Of a stretch of DNA of 40,546 nucleotides, positions 7,860-16,794 are shown piece after piece; the first letter of the stretch is position 1, and the number at the start of each line of letters is the position of its first letter. The translations under genes were made by a program, and so were the position numbers. Below the pieces are notes generated by a model. That model worked only from the letters and a program-made list of their open reading frames with translations. It did no database searches and was not told the DNA's origin. The DNA lies in IMG/VR virus record IMGVR_UViG_3300045282_000157, positions 1 to 40,546 of that record. One strand, written 5' to 3'. This DNA is from a virus.

Positions 7860-8445
7860 TCCGTGGCCGGTCCGCGTCGAGAAGGATGCGCCGACGGCCG
7901 AGCCGCTCACGCTCGCGCAAGCGAAGCTCCGCGCCGCGCTCAACTGGCCCGACGGTGATCCGCGCGATGACCTGATGAAAGAATTTATCGCGGCCGCGCG
8001 CGCCTACGTCGAGCGGCGGATCGCGCGCACGATTGCCGCGCAGGCGATGCGCCTGTACTACGACGCCGCGCAGATCGCTGTCGGCACGATCCTGCAGTTG
8101 CCGCTCCCACTGGTGAGCGTCGAGAGCGTCACGAGCACCGACGCCGCCGGCGTCGAAACCGCGCTCGCGACGACCGCCTACAGTGTGCAACGCGGGCCCG
8201 GGCTGCTGACGGTGATCGGGCCGCTGCCCACCGATGTGCGCGCGGCTGAAGGTTGGCGCGTCAACGTGACGAGCGGGACCGATGTCACCGCGCTCGACCC
8301 TGAACTCGTGCAGGTGATCGGCTTGCTGACCGCGCACTATGCGACCGCGGGCCGCGATCTGGTGACGCTCGTGGCCCAGGGCCTCGAAATCCCGCAGGGC
8401 TTCGAAGATGCGCTCACGCCGTTTCTGCCGCAGGAGATTCCATGA
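7852..8445 (+). CDS. Head-tail connector protein, gp6-like
   Basis: A 197-residue protein with the layout of the phage gp6-type connector: helical N-terminus (EPLTLAQAKLRAALN, then AARAYVERRIARTI), a beta-rich middle with LPLPLVSVESVTSTDAAG, and a C-terminal helix (LVQVIGLLTAHYAT). GGAGG precedes the ATG at 7852; GTG at 7849 is the alternative. Such proteins form the ring under the portal that closes the filled head. Its place after the capsid and before the other adaptor genes agrees. Confidence 0.82.
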   Translation: MASPWPVRVEKDAPTAEPLTLAQAKLRAALNWPDGDPRDDLMKEFIAAARAYVERRIARTIAAQAMRLYYDAAQIAVGTILQLPLPLVSVESVTSTDAAGVETALATTAYSVQRGPGLLTVIGPLPTDVRAAEGWRVNVTSGTDVTALDPELVQVIGLLTAHYATAGRDLVTLVAQGLEIPQGFEDALTPFLPQEIP

Positions 8446-8786
8446 TCGCGCCGCGGACGACGACCGCCGAGCGGCCGCACCTGATCACGTTCGAAAATCC
8501 GGGCAAGCCGGTTCCGAGTGGGACGACGTTCGTGCAGTCGTGGGTGGATCAACCGCCGTTCGACTTCGCGGAGATCGCGCCCGCGACGGCGCGGCGGCTC
8601 GAGCAGCTGAGCGCCGGGACGATCAGCGGCACGGCCACGCACATCCTCACGACGGGCTTTCGCCCTGGCGTCTCGCTGAAATCGCGCGTCCGCTTCGACG
8701 GGCGCATCTTCAACGTGATCGGTTTCTTCGATCCCGAGGAGCGCCACATCGATCTGGTGCTCGTGTGCGCGGAGGTGCTCACGTGA
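8442..8786 (+). CDS. Head closure / head-tail joining protein
   Basis: A 114-residue protein that overlaps the connector stop. The compact beta pattern, with THILTTGFRPGVSLKSRVRF followed by GRIFNVIGFFDPEERHIDLVLVCAEV, is characteristic of the SPP1 gp16-like head-tail joining family, which plugs the connector after packaging and docks the tail. Length fits (about 110 residues). GGAGG for the next gene lies inside its 3' end. Confidence 0.8.
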   Translation: MIAPRTTTAERPHLITFENPGKPVPSGTTFVQSWVDQPPFDFAEIAPATARRLEQLSAGTISGTATHILTTGFRPGVSLKSRVRFDGRIFNVIGFFDPEERHIDLVLVCAEVLT

Positions 8787-9199
8787 GCGCCAAATTCCGG
8801 TTCGATGGGCTCGCCGATCTGTATGCCGCGCTCAAGACGCTGCCCGAGGACCTGGCGCGCGACGCCGCGCCGGATGTCGAACGCTTCGGCGAAGGCGCGA
8901 TGACCAACATTCACAACGGCTATCCAAGTGTGACGGGCGGGCTGCGCGCCGGCCTCAGTCTCAACATCTCCACGGAGGGCGGGCGCGCGCGCGTCGAGGT
9001 GCGCAACGATGCGCCGCACGCGATCTTGTTCGAACGCGGCACCGAGGTCCGCCACTGGCGCTCGGGCAAGGGCACCGGCCGCACGGCGCCGAATCCGATT
9101 TTCACCGCCACGATGATGCGCGCCCGCCGCGGACTGCTCACCGGGCCCGTCCCGCAGCTGCTCGTGACCTACGGCATGGAGGTCCGCGGTGTTCCTTAA
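8783..9199 (+). CDS. Tail completion / neck protein, HK97 gp10-like
   Basis: Begins at a GTG (GTGA overlap) with GGAGG 7 bases upstream; the frame is open further upstream but that part is a shadow of earlier genes. The 138 residues include an N-terminal FRFDGLADLYAALKTLPEDL helix, then VTGGLRAGLS and APHAILFERGTEVRHW, then PNPIFTATMMRARR. This is the layout of HK97 gp10-like tail completion proteins that sit at the head-tail interface. Confidence 0.82.
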   Translation: MSAKFRFDGLADLYAALKTLPEDLARDAAPDVERFGEGAMTNIHNGYPSVTGGLRAGLSLNISTEGGRARVEVRNDAPHAILFERGTEVRHWRSGKGTGRTAPNPIFTATMMRARRGLLTGPVPQLLVTYGMEVRGVP

Positions 9200-9614
9200 T
9201 TCGTCGGCGATCACGATCGCGCTGCTCAAGCTGTTGCAGGGCGATGCCGCGTTGCAAGGCATCCTGCCAGACGGCGCGTGGTTCGCCATCGCGCCCGAGG
9301 GCTGCACCGCGTTCGTGATCGTGCAGCTGGTGAGCGGCGTCAACGTGCCGATGTTCGGCGGACCGGCGTTCAAGGACGCGACCTACTTGATCGAAGCGCG
9401 CGCGCGCTCGACCGAGCCCGGTGATGTCAACGTCGCGTATGACCGGATCGTCGCGCTGCTGACCGACGCCGAGCTGCCGCTCGTGGGCTACGGCAAGATG
9501 CTCGTGCAATTCGAGGACGACATCGAAATGGTCGAAGTCGATGCCGTCGATGCGTCGATTCGCTGGAACCGGTGCGGGGGGCACTGCCACGTGATGGTGG
9601 CACCAAGTTCGTAA
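9189..9614 (+). CDS. Tail terminator protein (DUF3168-like)
   Basis: Starts at GTG inside the previous gene and encodes 141 residues. The N-terminal helix ITIALLKLLQGDAAL, followed by FVIVQLVSGVNVPMFGG, TYLIEARARS and AYDRIVALLTDAELPL, fits the small alpha/beta tail-terminator family. These proteins cap the tail tube at the head-proximal end and fix tail length with the tape measure. Position between the gp10-like gene and the tube gene agrees. Confidence 0.78.
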   Translation: MFLNSSAITIALLKLLQGDAALQGILPDGAWFAIAPEGCTAFVIVQLVSGVNVPMFGGPAFKDATYLIEARARSTEPGDVNVAYDRIVALLTDAELPLVGYGKMLVQFEDDIEMVEVDAVDASIRWNRCGGHCHVMVAPSS

Positions 9615-9638
9615 CTTCGTTCGCAGAGGGGAACTCAC

Positions 9639-10079
9639 ATGGCAGCTACCGATCGTCTCCACGGTAAAGGCGGACAAGTCAAGATGGACCCGGCCGGTAC
9701 GGGCGGCGTGGCCGCGGTTCCGGTCGCCTCGCTGAACAAATGGGATCTCGACATGTCGAAAGACCATGTCAAGGTCACCTGTTTCGGCGACACCAATCAG
9801 GTCTACGTCGATGGCCTGCCAGACTTCAAGGGCGCCTACAGCGGGTTCTACGATCCGGCCGACGGCCTCGTGATCTTCGATGTCATCGCGGGCTCGGTCG
9901 CGCCGTATCTGGAACTCATTCCGAACGTGGATCAAGCCACGGTGCTGTTCTCGGGCCGCGGTCTGATGGACGGCAAGATCAGCGTCGATTCCAATGGCGC
10001 CATTGCGATCAACGGGACCTTCGTGGCGTCTGGTCCGTGGGTGTTGCCGAGCGCGGCGCTTACCCTCCGCGCCGCGTAG
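9639..10079 (+). CDS. Major tail tube protein
   Basis: A 146-residue beta-rich protein. Landmarks are the N-terminal GKGGQVKMD strand, NKWDLDMSKDHVKVTCFGDTN and DFKGAYSGFYDPADG, then a C-terminal strand set ending GTFVASGPW. This is the familiar pattern of siphovirus tail tube subunits with a Ni-GG-N-W-D-L type core. It forms the hexameric rings of the tail. Its place directly upstream of the tail chaperone and tape measure supports the call. Upstream spacer contains AGAGGGGA as ribosome binding site. Confidence 0.88.
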   Translation: MAATDRLHGKGGQVKMDPAGTGGVAAVPVASLNKWDLDMSKDHVKVTCFGDTNQVYVDGLPDFKGAYSGFYDPADGLVIFDVIAGSVAPYLELIPNVDQATVLFSGRGLMDGKISVDSNGAIAINGTFVASGPWVLPSAALTLRAA

Positions 10080-10087
10080 GTCGGTCG

Positions 10088-10360
10088 ATGCTCTCGGGCG
10101 TCAGCGGGCGGATTCGATGGCACCACTATACGGCGGCCGCGGTGCAGCACTACTCGGTCGCGCCCACCAGCAAGGCGCGCACGACGTGGACGCTCACCGC
10201 GTTTCTCGTCAATGCCGATCCGTTCAAGATGGCGCAGCGCCCGCTCGTGTTCGTGGCGACGCACGCCAAGGGCGCCTGGGAGTTTCCGATTCGCTCGCTG
10301 TCGCGCGACGAGTTTCGCATCAATGCCGAGTGCGATGCGCCGGCGGTGTGGCGTCGATAG
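10088..10360 (+). CDS. Conserved small tail-region protein
   Basis: A 90-residue protein starting at ATG 10088. Beta-rich pattern with WTLTAFLVNADPFKMAQRP, FVATHAKGAWEFPIRSLS and a polar C-terminus. I recognise the pattern as recurrent between tail tube and chaperone genes but know no function. Could be a minor tail or assembly factor. Nothing unusual in the sequence. Confidence 0.65.
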   Translation: MLSGVSGRIRWHHYTAAAVQHYSVAPTSKARTTWTLTAFLVNADPFKMAQRPLVFVATHAKGAWEFPIRSLSRDEFRINAECDAPAVWRR

Positions 10361-10369
10361 GGGAGAACG

Positions 10370-10732
10370 ATGAGTCGCTGTCGCGTGGTCGTGCCGAAGC
10401 TGAAACGGATCGAATTGTCGGACGGCGATTTTATCGACGTGAACGAGGAGCTGACCTCGGGGCAGTACCTCGAGATGCTCCGCGGCCTCGCCGATCGCGT
10501 GCCGTTCACGAAAGCGATGGCGTATGTCGTGGGCTGGTCGTTCGTCGGCGTGGACGGGCAACCGCTGCCGTACGACCTCGACATGCCCGAGCCGATGCGG
10601 CGGGCGACGATCGCGGCGCTCGACAAAGCGACGATGCGCGAGATGTCCGCGGCCCTCGATCGGCACGAGGCGGCGGAGGAGGCCGCGATCGAAGCAAAAA
10701 AAAAGACGACCGCTATCGCGACCGAGTCGTGA
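10370..10732 (+). CDS. Tail assembly chaperone, short (G-like) product
   Basis: A 120-residue helical protein encoded directly upstream of the tape measure gene, the position of lambda G-type tail assembly chaperones. It contains LSDGDFIDVNEELTSGQYLEML and ends in an Ala/Glu/Lys helix. Near its 3' end lies a run of nine A (10696-10704) that allows a -1 shift into the next frame (see separate entry). The short product is made when no shift occurs. ATG with GGGGAG upstream. Confidence 0.82.
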   Translation: MSRCRVVVPKLKRIELSDGDFIDVNEELTSGQYLEMLRGLADRVPFTKAMAYVVGWSFVGVDGQPLPYDLDMPEPMRRATIAALDKATMREMSAALDRHEAAEEAAIEAKKKTTAIATES

Positions 10733-10845
10733 GCAATCTCAACATCTGTCGCGCGATGGGCGGCTGGCGCTATGAATGGGTCGAGTCGCTCCCGCGCGCC
10801 GTCTACGATGTGCTCGTCGCGGAACTAAATCGAAAGCCTGAGTAA
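10705..10845 (+). CDS. Tail assembly chaperone, T-like extension made by -1 frameshift
   Basis: The slippery heptamer A-AAA-AAG (10699-10705) is in register with the 10370 frame. A -1 slip there gives a fused product of about 158 residues, with 46 extra residues reading DDRYRDRVVSNLNIC then WRYEWVESLPRAVYDVL and AELNRKPE. That segment has no start codon or ribosome binding site of its own, yet ends 3 bases before the tape measure ATG. Lambda-type G/GT chaperones use exactly this arrangement to bind tape measure and tube subunits. The slip itself is inferred from the sequence. Confidence 0.8.
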   Translation, partial: DDRYRDRVVSNLNICRAMGGWRYEWVESLPRAVYDVLVAELNRKPE

Positions 10846-10848
10846 CCC

Positions 10849-13050
10849 ATGTCCCTGACCGGCGTTCTGCTCGCCGATTTCAGCGCCTTCAAAAACGAAG
10901 CGGCCACGTCGACCGATGCCCTCAAAAAGATGGAGTCGGGCGCGGACACCGCGGCGACGAAGCTCGCCAAACTCGGGAGCGGGTTCGACCTGAAGGCGGC
11001 GATCAACGATCCGCTCGGCACCGCGTCGAGCATGGTCACCGACTTCGCGAAAGCGATCGGAGGTGCGGGCAGCGCCGCCGCGCTCACCGCGACCACCGTC
11101 GTCGGCCTGAGTGGGGCCATCGTCGCCCTGGCGAGCAACGCCGCGAAGGCGGGCGCCGAGTTCGATGACATGCGCAGCAAGAGCGGGATGAGTGTCGAGA
11201 CGCTCTCGCGCTATTCGATGGCCGCCGAGGTCGTCGGCGCCGACATGAAACGGCTGGTCGATGTCGTGTTCAAACTGCAGGAGGGGATCGGGAACAACAC
11301 CGAGACGTTCCAGAAGGGCCTCACCGCGATGGGCCTGTCCACCGCGGAACTGAAAGCCGCGGGCCCCGACAAGTATCTGGAGCTCGTCACCGCGGGCCTC
11401 AACAGCATCGCCGATCCGGCCGACCGCGCCGCCGCCGGGACCGCCGTGCTCGGGAAAGGCTATCGCGACGTGGCGGGCGCCCTCGGCGATCTCGACAAGG
11501 GCCTGAAGGCCACCGCTGATCTGTCGCCGTGGACGGATGCCCAGGTGCAAGCGGCCAAAGATTTCCAGATGCAACTGGCCGAGGTTAAAACGCGCGTGTC
11601 CGAAGCGGCGATCGCGCTCGGGCAGGAGTTGATGCCCGCGGCCAGCGTCATCGTCGCCGTGCTCGCGCGGACCGGCGAGGCGCTCGTGCACATCGCCGAC
11701 GCGGGCGGGCTCGTGTCGGGCACGTACAAAGCACTCAAGGGGGCCATGGGCGAGGATGCCCTCGCGGCCGAGACGGCGAACGCCGTCCACGAAGCGACGA
11801 TGCGCCTGTTCTCCGAGCAAGGCATGACGGTCGATAAGCTCGCGCAGAAAATGCTCGAGATGGGCTACAGCCAACAGACCGTCGCCAGGGAGACAGGCCT
11901 CACCGCCGAAGCGGTCCGCAAACTGAACGGCGAGATGCAAGCGTCGAAGGATGCCACCGAGCAGTGGGACGCCGTGATGGGGCGCGTCAACACCGCACTC
12001 GCCGCCGGCCCGCCCAACATCGATGCCGTCGATCAGGCCACGCGCGATTGGGTCGTGTCGATGAAAGAGGCGAACATCTCGCTCAAAGACATCCAGGCCG
12101 CGAGCGGCCTCACCGCGGGGCAGATCGATCTGATTACCAAGGCGGCGACGGAGGCGAAGAAATCCACCGACGAGTGGAAAAAGGCGATGGACGAGATCCG
12201 CGATTCGTACGCGGGCTGGTCCGACACGCTCGACACCGTGGATGGCAAGGTGGTGGAAGCGGTCAAGGTCGGGCTCTCGATGGGCGTCTCGCAGGAGGCG
12301 CTCGCCAAGGCGTACGGCCTGACCGCGCAGCAAGTCAAAGCCGTCGTCATTGCGCTCGAGGAGTACTCGACCGCAATCAACGCGACGGCGGATTTCGACA
12401 AGGCCGCGGCCGAACAGCGGAAGCGGATCACCCAGGACATGTTGACGCAGACGAACGACCGCGTACTTGCCGAGTTCCAGAAAAAACAAGCGGCCGAGGA
12501 AAGCGAGGCGGCGTTCCTGAAGGCGAACCTCGCCGACGCCCAGGCACAGGACGCGATCCAGCAGGGGATCAAGACCACGACGACCGCCGCGACGGAATCC
12601 GCGGACGTGATCGGGAACGCCTACACGACGCACTTCAACGCGGCGAAGGATTCCTTTCAACAGTTCCAAGGTGTCGTCGTCGCCGGGACCGCCGAGATGA
12701 TCGCGGGCCTCACGTCGTTTCACGATTCGGGCGCGTACGTGCAAATGCAGAAGGACATGCGCGACGCGCAGAACGCGCGCGGCGGGTTCTACATCGACAC
12801 CGGCTCCGCGCCGCCGCCGATTCAGACGCGCGACAGTGGCGGGCCGGTCGTCGCCGGGACCTCGTATCTGATCGGCGGCGGCAAGGCGCCCGAGATTTTC
12901 ACGCCCGGCGCGACCGGGTTCGTGACGCCGAACGCGGTCGGCGGCGTCCACGTGAACAACGTGTTCAACATCGTCGACACCGAGAGCAACATCACCCGCC
13001 GCGTCGCCGACAACATCACGCGCTCGATCATGGCCGCGCAGAAACTCTGA
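10849..13050 (+). CDS. Tape measure protein
   Basis: A 733-residue protein that spans the tail tube and sets tail length. It is long, Ala/Lys-rich and helical, with hydrophobic stretches near residues 75-105 (AAALTATTVVGLSGAIVALA) and around residue 260. Two helical repeats occur: LAQKMLEMGYSQQTVARETG and MGVSQEALAKAYGLTAQQ resemble each other. The C-terminal part turns polar and Gly-rich (GGPVVAGTSYLIGGG, IFTPGATGF). It follows the frameshifted chaperone, which fixes the identity. At about 0.15 nm per residue the tail would be near 110 nm. Confidence 0.92.
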   Translation: MSLTGVLLADFSAFKNEAATSTDALKKMESGADTAATKLAKLGSGFDLKAAINDPLGTASSMVTDFAKAIGGAGSAAALTATTVVGLSGAIVALASNAAKAGAEFDDMRSKSGMSVETLSRYSMAAEVVGADMKRLVDVVFKLQEGIGNNTETFQKGLTAMGLSTAELKAAGPDKYLELVTAGLNSIADPADRAAAGTAVLGKGYRDVAGALGDLDKGLKATADLSPWTDAQVQAAKDFQMQLAEVKTRVSEAAIALGQELMPAASVIVAVLARTGEALVHIADAGGLVSGTYKALKGAMGEDALAAETANAVHEATMRLFSEQGMTVDKLAQKMLEMGYSQQTVARETGLTAEAVRKLNGEMQASKDATEQWDAVMGRVNTALAAGPPNIDAVDQATRDWVVSMKEANISLKDIQAASGLTAGQIDLITKAATEAKKSTDEWKKAMDEIRDSYAGWSDTLDTVDGKVVEAVKVGLSMGVSQEALAKAYGLTAQQVKAVVIALEEYSTAINATADFDKAAAEQRKRITQDMLTQTNDRVLAEFQKKQAAEESEAAFLKANLADAQAQDAIQQGIKTTTTAATESADVIGNAYTTHFNAAKDSFQQFQGVVVAGTAEMIAGLTSFHDSGAYVQMQKDMRDAQNARGGFYIDTGSAPPPIQTRDSGGPVVAGTSYLIGGGKAPEIFTPGATGFVTPNAVGGVHVNNVFNIVDTESNITRRVADNITRSIMAAQKL

Positions 13051-16000
13051 TGGCGTACCAACCCTGCATCCTCGGGACGGCGCGGCTCAACAACTTCCGC
13101 CTCGCCTACTACGATCAGATGTTCCAGGCGGGGATCATCGTCGGCGGGCAACAGGTGCGCGCGCGCGTCTCGGGCCTGACGATCCGCGACGTGATCAATG
13201 ACGCGCCGAACACCTGCTCGATCACGTTCGACGGCGGCGGCGCCGTGCCCCAAGCCGAACAGGCGTTGCGGATCACGATCAACGCGCGCGATCCGCGGTT
13301 GCTGTTCAATGGCGCGCTCCAAACGGTCGACACCAGTTACGAGGGCAGGCCCAACAATATCTGCTACCCCTGCACCGCGGTGGACGACACCGCGCGCGCG
13401 AACCGCCGCCGCCCCTTCGGCACATGGACCAACACGTCGGCGACGAGCTACGCGCTGCAACTGATCCAACAGTTCGCGTCGGGGTTCTCCACCGCGGGCG
13501 TGCAAGCGGGCCTGCCCCCGGTGACGGTGATCCTCGACGGCACCGAGGGGATGGCGGGCGCCCTGGCGCAAGGCGCGCAGGCCATCGGCGGGTATTACTA
13601 CTTCGAGGACAACACGCTCTATTTTTTCATCACGCCGCCCCCGCATGACGACCCGACGCCGATTGTCGGCGGGCCGGGCAACCTGCTCGATGATCCGCCG
13701 ATCAGCGTGTCGCGCGATGTGTCGCAGCTGCGCACGCGCCAGTATGGCCGCGCGCACGGCGAGGAGCTGCTCGCCGACGTGGGCATCGGTGAAACGATCA
13801 TCCCGGTCGCGAACGCCGCCGCGTGGTTCGCGCCACCGGGATCGGGCCTCCGCGCGATTGCGATCTCGCAACGGTTGCAGTACACCGGCATCCAAGCGGG
13901 CGGCAACGGGTCACTCGTCGGCCCCGGCGCCGCGCCCGGGAATCCGCCAGGAGTCGCGTGTGTGCTCGGGAGTGGCGTCAACTCCGGCCAGCATTCCTAC
14001 GCCTACACGTTCGTCACGCCGTCGGGGGAATCGTTACCCTCGCCGCTCGGCCCGGTCGCGGTCGGTCTGATGTCAGGCCCGACGGGCGCGCCGACGCCGG
14101 GCACGCCGAGTGCAGGCGCCGGACCCGATACCGGCACGCACGCCTACGGCGTCACGTTCCTCACCGCGAGCGGCGAAACCGCCGTCGGCCCGGCGAGCGC
14201 GGTGGTGACGACCGGCGACGGGACGGTGCCCGCGCCGACGAGCGCACCACACCCCGGCACGCCGACGGCCGGGAGTCCCGGCCCCGACCCCGGCAGCCAC
14301 GTGTACGCGACGACCTTTGTGGGCGCGTATGGCGAAACATTGCCGGGGCCGACGAGCGCCGCTGTGGTCACCGGGCCCATCACCGTCGCGCCACCGACGA
14401 ACGCGCCGACCCCGGGCACGCCGTCGCTCGGCAGCACCGGCCCCGACCCCGGCAGTCACATGTACGCGACGACCTTCGTGGGCGCGTATGGCGAAACCGT
14501 GCCGGGGCCCACGAGTGCCGCCGTGGTCACCGGCCCCGTCACCATTGCGCCCCCGGCGACGGCGCCGACGCCGGGCACCCCCATCGCGGGCGATGGCGCC
14601 CCCGCGTTTCCGCACCAGTACGGCGTAACCTTCTTGGGAACGGCGAACGGCGAAACCACCATCGGCCCCCTCAGCGCACCGGTCACCACGAGTGATTCCG
14701 GCCCGGTATTGCCCCCGGCGACGGCGCCGACGTTGGTCGAGGTGCCGGGCTCAATCGATTGGGGGCAGGGCAACACGGTCAAGATCGGCGTCACGTTCGT
14801 CACCGCAGCGGGCGAGACGACGGTGGGGCCGCTTGGCTCGGTGGTGATCACGCGCCCGGCCGGGCAGAGTCAGATCAACGTCAGCAACATTCCGATTGGG
14901 CCACCCGGCACCACGGCCCGGCGCCTCTATCGCGTGACCGTGGTGGGGGGCGTGACCACCAGTAGCAGCATTTTTGTGGTTGCCCTCGCCGACAACAGTT
15001 CGACCACGATCACGAACCTCTCGGCCGGGTCGTTGTACAGCAGCAGCGGGCAGGTCGGCCCACCGTCGAACACGGCGGGCACGACGCCGTATCGCACCGT
15101 GCTCCTCACGGGGATTCCCCTCGGCCCCACCGGCACGACGGGCCGCTGCATCTATCGCAACATCTCGTCGTCGATGCGCCTATTGATCTACATCCCCGAC
15201 AACACCACGACGACGTTCCTCGACAACAAAACCGACCCCGCGCTCGGCGGCACGCCGCCGCCCACGAACGCCGCGACGGCGCCCGCCCAGGTCGTCGCCG
15301 TCACCGCGATCCAGACTGGCCCCGCAGGGACGACGGGCCGGAGGCTCTATCGCACGACGGCGGGCGGGGCGCAGCTGCGCTTTGTCGTGAATCTGGTCGA
15401 CAACACGACCACCAGCTACACCGACACGACGCCCGACGCGGGCCTCGGGGGCAACGCGCCCACGGTCGGCGGGACGGTGCCGGGACAGGTGGTCAACGTC
15501 ACCTCGATTCAAACCGGCCCCGCCGGGACGACGGGGCGGAAGTTGTACCGCACACTCGCGGGCGGCGCGACGCTGAAACTGGTGACGACGGTCGCTGACA
15601 ACAGCACGACGAGTTTCAGCGACACCGTGGCGGATGCGGCATTGGGCGCGGCGGCGCCGACGGTCGGCGCGACCTCGCCGATCCACATCGTGACGGTGTC
15701 GGCGATCCCGGTCGGCCCGAGCGGCACGACGGGCCGCAAACTCTATCGCACCGCGGCGGGCAGTGCGCAGCTGCGGTTCCTGACCACGCTCAACGACAAC
15801 GTCACGTTCCAGATCACCGACACGACGCCCGACGCGGGCCTCGGCGCCAACGCGCCCACCGTCGGCACCGCTCCGGCGAACGCGGTGTACCTGAGCGGGA
15901 TTGTGGTCGGCGCCGCGCCGACGACCGACCGGCGTCTCTATCGCACCATCGCGGGCGGATCGCAGTTGCGCCTTGTCACGGCATTTGGCGACAACGTGAC

Positions 16001-16781
16001 CACCGTCTTTACCGACACCATCGCCGACGCGGCCCTCCAAGGGAACGCGCCGACGGCGGACACGTCGGGCCTCTCGCAACCGAGTGGGCAGGTGCTCACC
16101 GGGGCCACAACGCTCATCGTCGCGAGCGCGGCCACGTTCCCGGCGAGCGGCTGGGCGCTGATCGGATCGCTGGTCGTCGTGCGCTACACCGGCATTGCTG
16201 GCAACTCGCTGACCGGCATCCCCGCGACCGGCCCCGGCTCGATCACGACCACCGTCATTTGGGGCACGCAAGTGTTGCCCGCGCCGTCGCTCGTCGGCGT
16301 CACCGGGATTACCGCGCCACTGGTGAAGGGCACGCTGATCAATCTGTGGGTGCAGCGCGACGATGCCGCCGCGCAATCCGATCAAGCGGCCATCGACGCG
16401 GCGAACGGGGTGGTGCCCGCCGATGGGATTTACGAAGGCCCGGTGCTCGTCGATGAACGGCGCAACGAGGCGTCCATGCGCGCGTTGTGCGATGCCACAC
16501 TGATCCAGTTCTCGCGGCCCATCGTGACCGTCCGCTATGCGTGCCGCGACCTGCAATCGAAAAGCGGACGCACCGTGCGGATCGATCTGGCGAACCCGGC
16601 GATCCACGAGACGTTGACGATTCAGGAAGTGACGATCACCGAGATCGACATCGCGCCGCACCTCGCGCCACGGTTCACCGTGACCGCGTCGACCGCGCGC
16701 TTCAGTCTGGACGACATCCTGCGCCGGTTGCTGCTGGCCGCCGACAGCGCGACGACGCTCGGACGCGACGCGACCTCGTGA
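13050..16781 (+). CDS. Large repeat-rich tail tip / receptor-region protein
   Basis: A 1243-residue protein starting at an ATG that overlaps the tape measure stop (TGATG). Residues about 1-300 form a conserved head that resembles tail-tip proteins (RLNNFRLAYYDQMFQAG, FNGALQTVD). Residues about 308-607 hold six units of about 50 residues of the type (Y)ATTFVGAYGET-PGPTSAAVVTGP. Residues about 608-1008 hold six units of about 66 residues of the type GPAGTTGRRLYRTTAGG-DNTTTSYTDTT. Both kinds look like small beta domains. The C-terminal 240 residues are non-repetitive. Encoded between tape measure and fibre, so probably a tip or side-fibre protein that contacts the host; the beta-domain assignment is inference. 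Confidence 0.8.
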   Translation: MAYQPCILGTARLNNFRLAYYDQMFQAGIIVGGQQVRARVSGLTIRDVINDAPNTCSITFDGGGAVPQAEQALRITINARDPRLLFNGALQTVDTSYEGRPNNICYPCTAVDDTARANRRRPFGTWTNTSATSYALQLIQQFASGFSTAGVQAGLPPVTVILDGTEGMAGALAQGAQAIGGYYYFEDNTLYFFITPPPHDDPTPIVGGPGNLLDDPPISVSRDVSQLRTRQYGRAHGEELLADVGIGETIIPVANAAAWFAPPGSGLRAIAISQRLQYTGIQAGGNGSLVGPGAAPGNPPGVACVLGSGVNSGQHSYAYTFVTPSGESLPSPLGPVAVGLMSGPTGAPTPGTPSAGAGPDTGTHAYGVTFLTASGETAVGPASAVVTTGDGTVPAPTSAPHPGTPTAGSPGPDPGSHVYATTFVGAYGETLPGPTSAAVVTGPITVAPPTNAPTPGTPSLGSTGPDPGSHMYATTFVGAYGETVPGPTSAAVVTGPVTIAPPATAPTPGTPIAGDGAPAFPHQYGVTFLGTANGETTIGPLSAPVTTSDSGPVLPPATAPTLVEVPGSIDWGQGNTVKIGVTFVTAAGETTVGPLGSVVITRPAGQSQINVSNIPIGPPGTTARRLYRVTVVGGVTTSSSIFVVALADNSSTTITNLSAGSLYSSSGQVGPPSNTAGTTPYRTVLLTGIPLGPTGTTGRCIYRNISSSMRLLIYIPDNTTTTFLDNKTDPALGGTPPPTNAATAPAQVVAVTAIQTGPAGTTGRRLYRTTAGGAQLRFVVNLVDNTTTSYTDTTPDAGLGGNAPTVGGTVPGQVVNVTSIQTGPAGTTGRKLYRTLAGGATLKLVTTVADNSTTSFSDTVADAALGAAAPTVGATSPIHIVTVSAIPVGPSGTTGRKLYRTAAGSAQLRFLTTLNDNVTFQITDTTPDAGLGANAPTVGTAPANAVYLSGIVVGAAPTTDRRLYRTIAGGSQLRLVTAFGDNVTTVFTDTIADAALQGNAPTADTSGLSQPSGQVLTGATTLIVASAATFPASGWALIGSLVVVRYTGIAGNSLTGIPATGPGSITTTVIWGTQVLPAPSLVGVTGITAPLVKGTLINLWVQRDDAAAQSDQAAIDAANGVVPADGIYEGPVLVDERRNEASMRALCDATLIQFSRPIVTVRYACRDLQSKSGRTVRIDLANPAIHETLTIQEVTITEIDIAPHLAPRFTVTASTARFSLDDILRRLLLAADSATTLGRDATS
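13960..14870 (+). repeat. Type A protein-coding repeats (about 50 codons, six copies)
   Basis: Six units within the tail tip gene, each with a Y(G/A)xTFxxxxGET core and a Pro/Thr-rich linker. Copies at about 14281-14440 and 14440-14600 are close at the DNA level (GCGACGACCTT and GGCGCGTATGGCGAAAC shared), so they are recent duplicates. Confidence 0.85.
14871..16075 (+). repeat. Type B protein-coding repeats (about 66 codons, six copies)
   Basis: Six units in the tail tip gene, each with a GPxGTTGRxLYRT core, a DNxTT strand and a DxxLGxxAPT end. They follow the type A array directly. The first copy is longer and more diverged. Confidence 0.85.
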
Positions 16782-16794
16782 GAAGGAACCCCGC

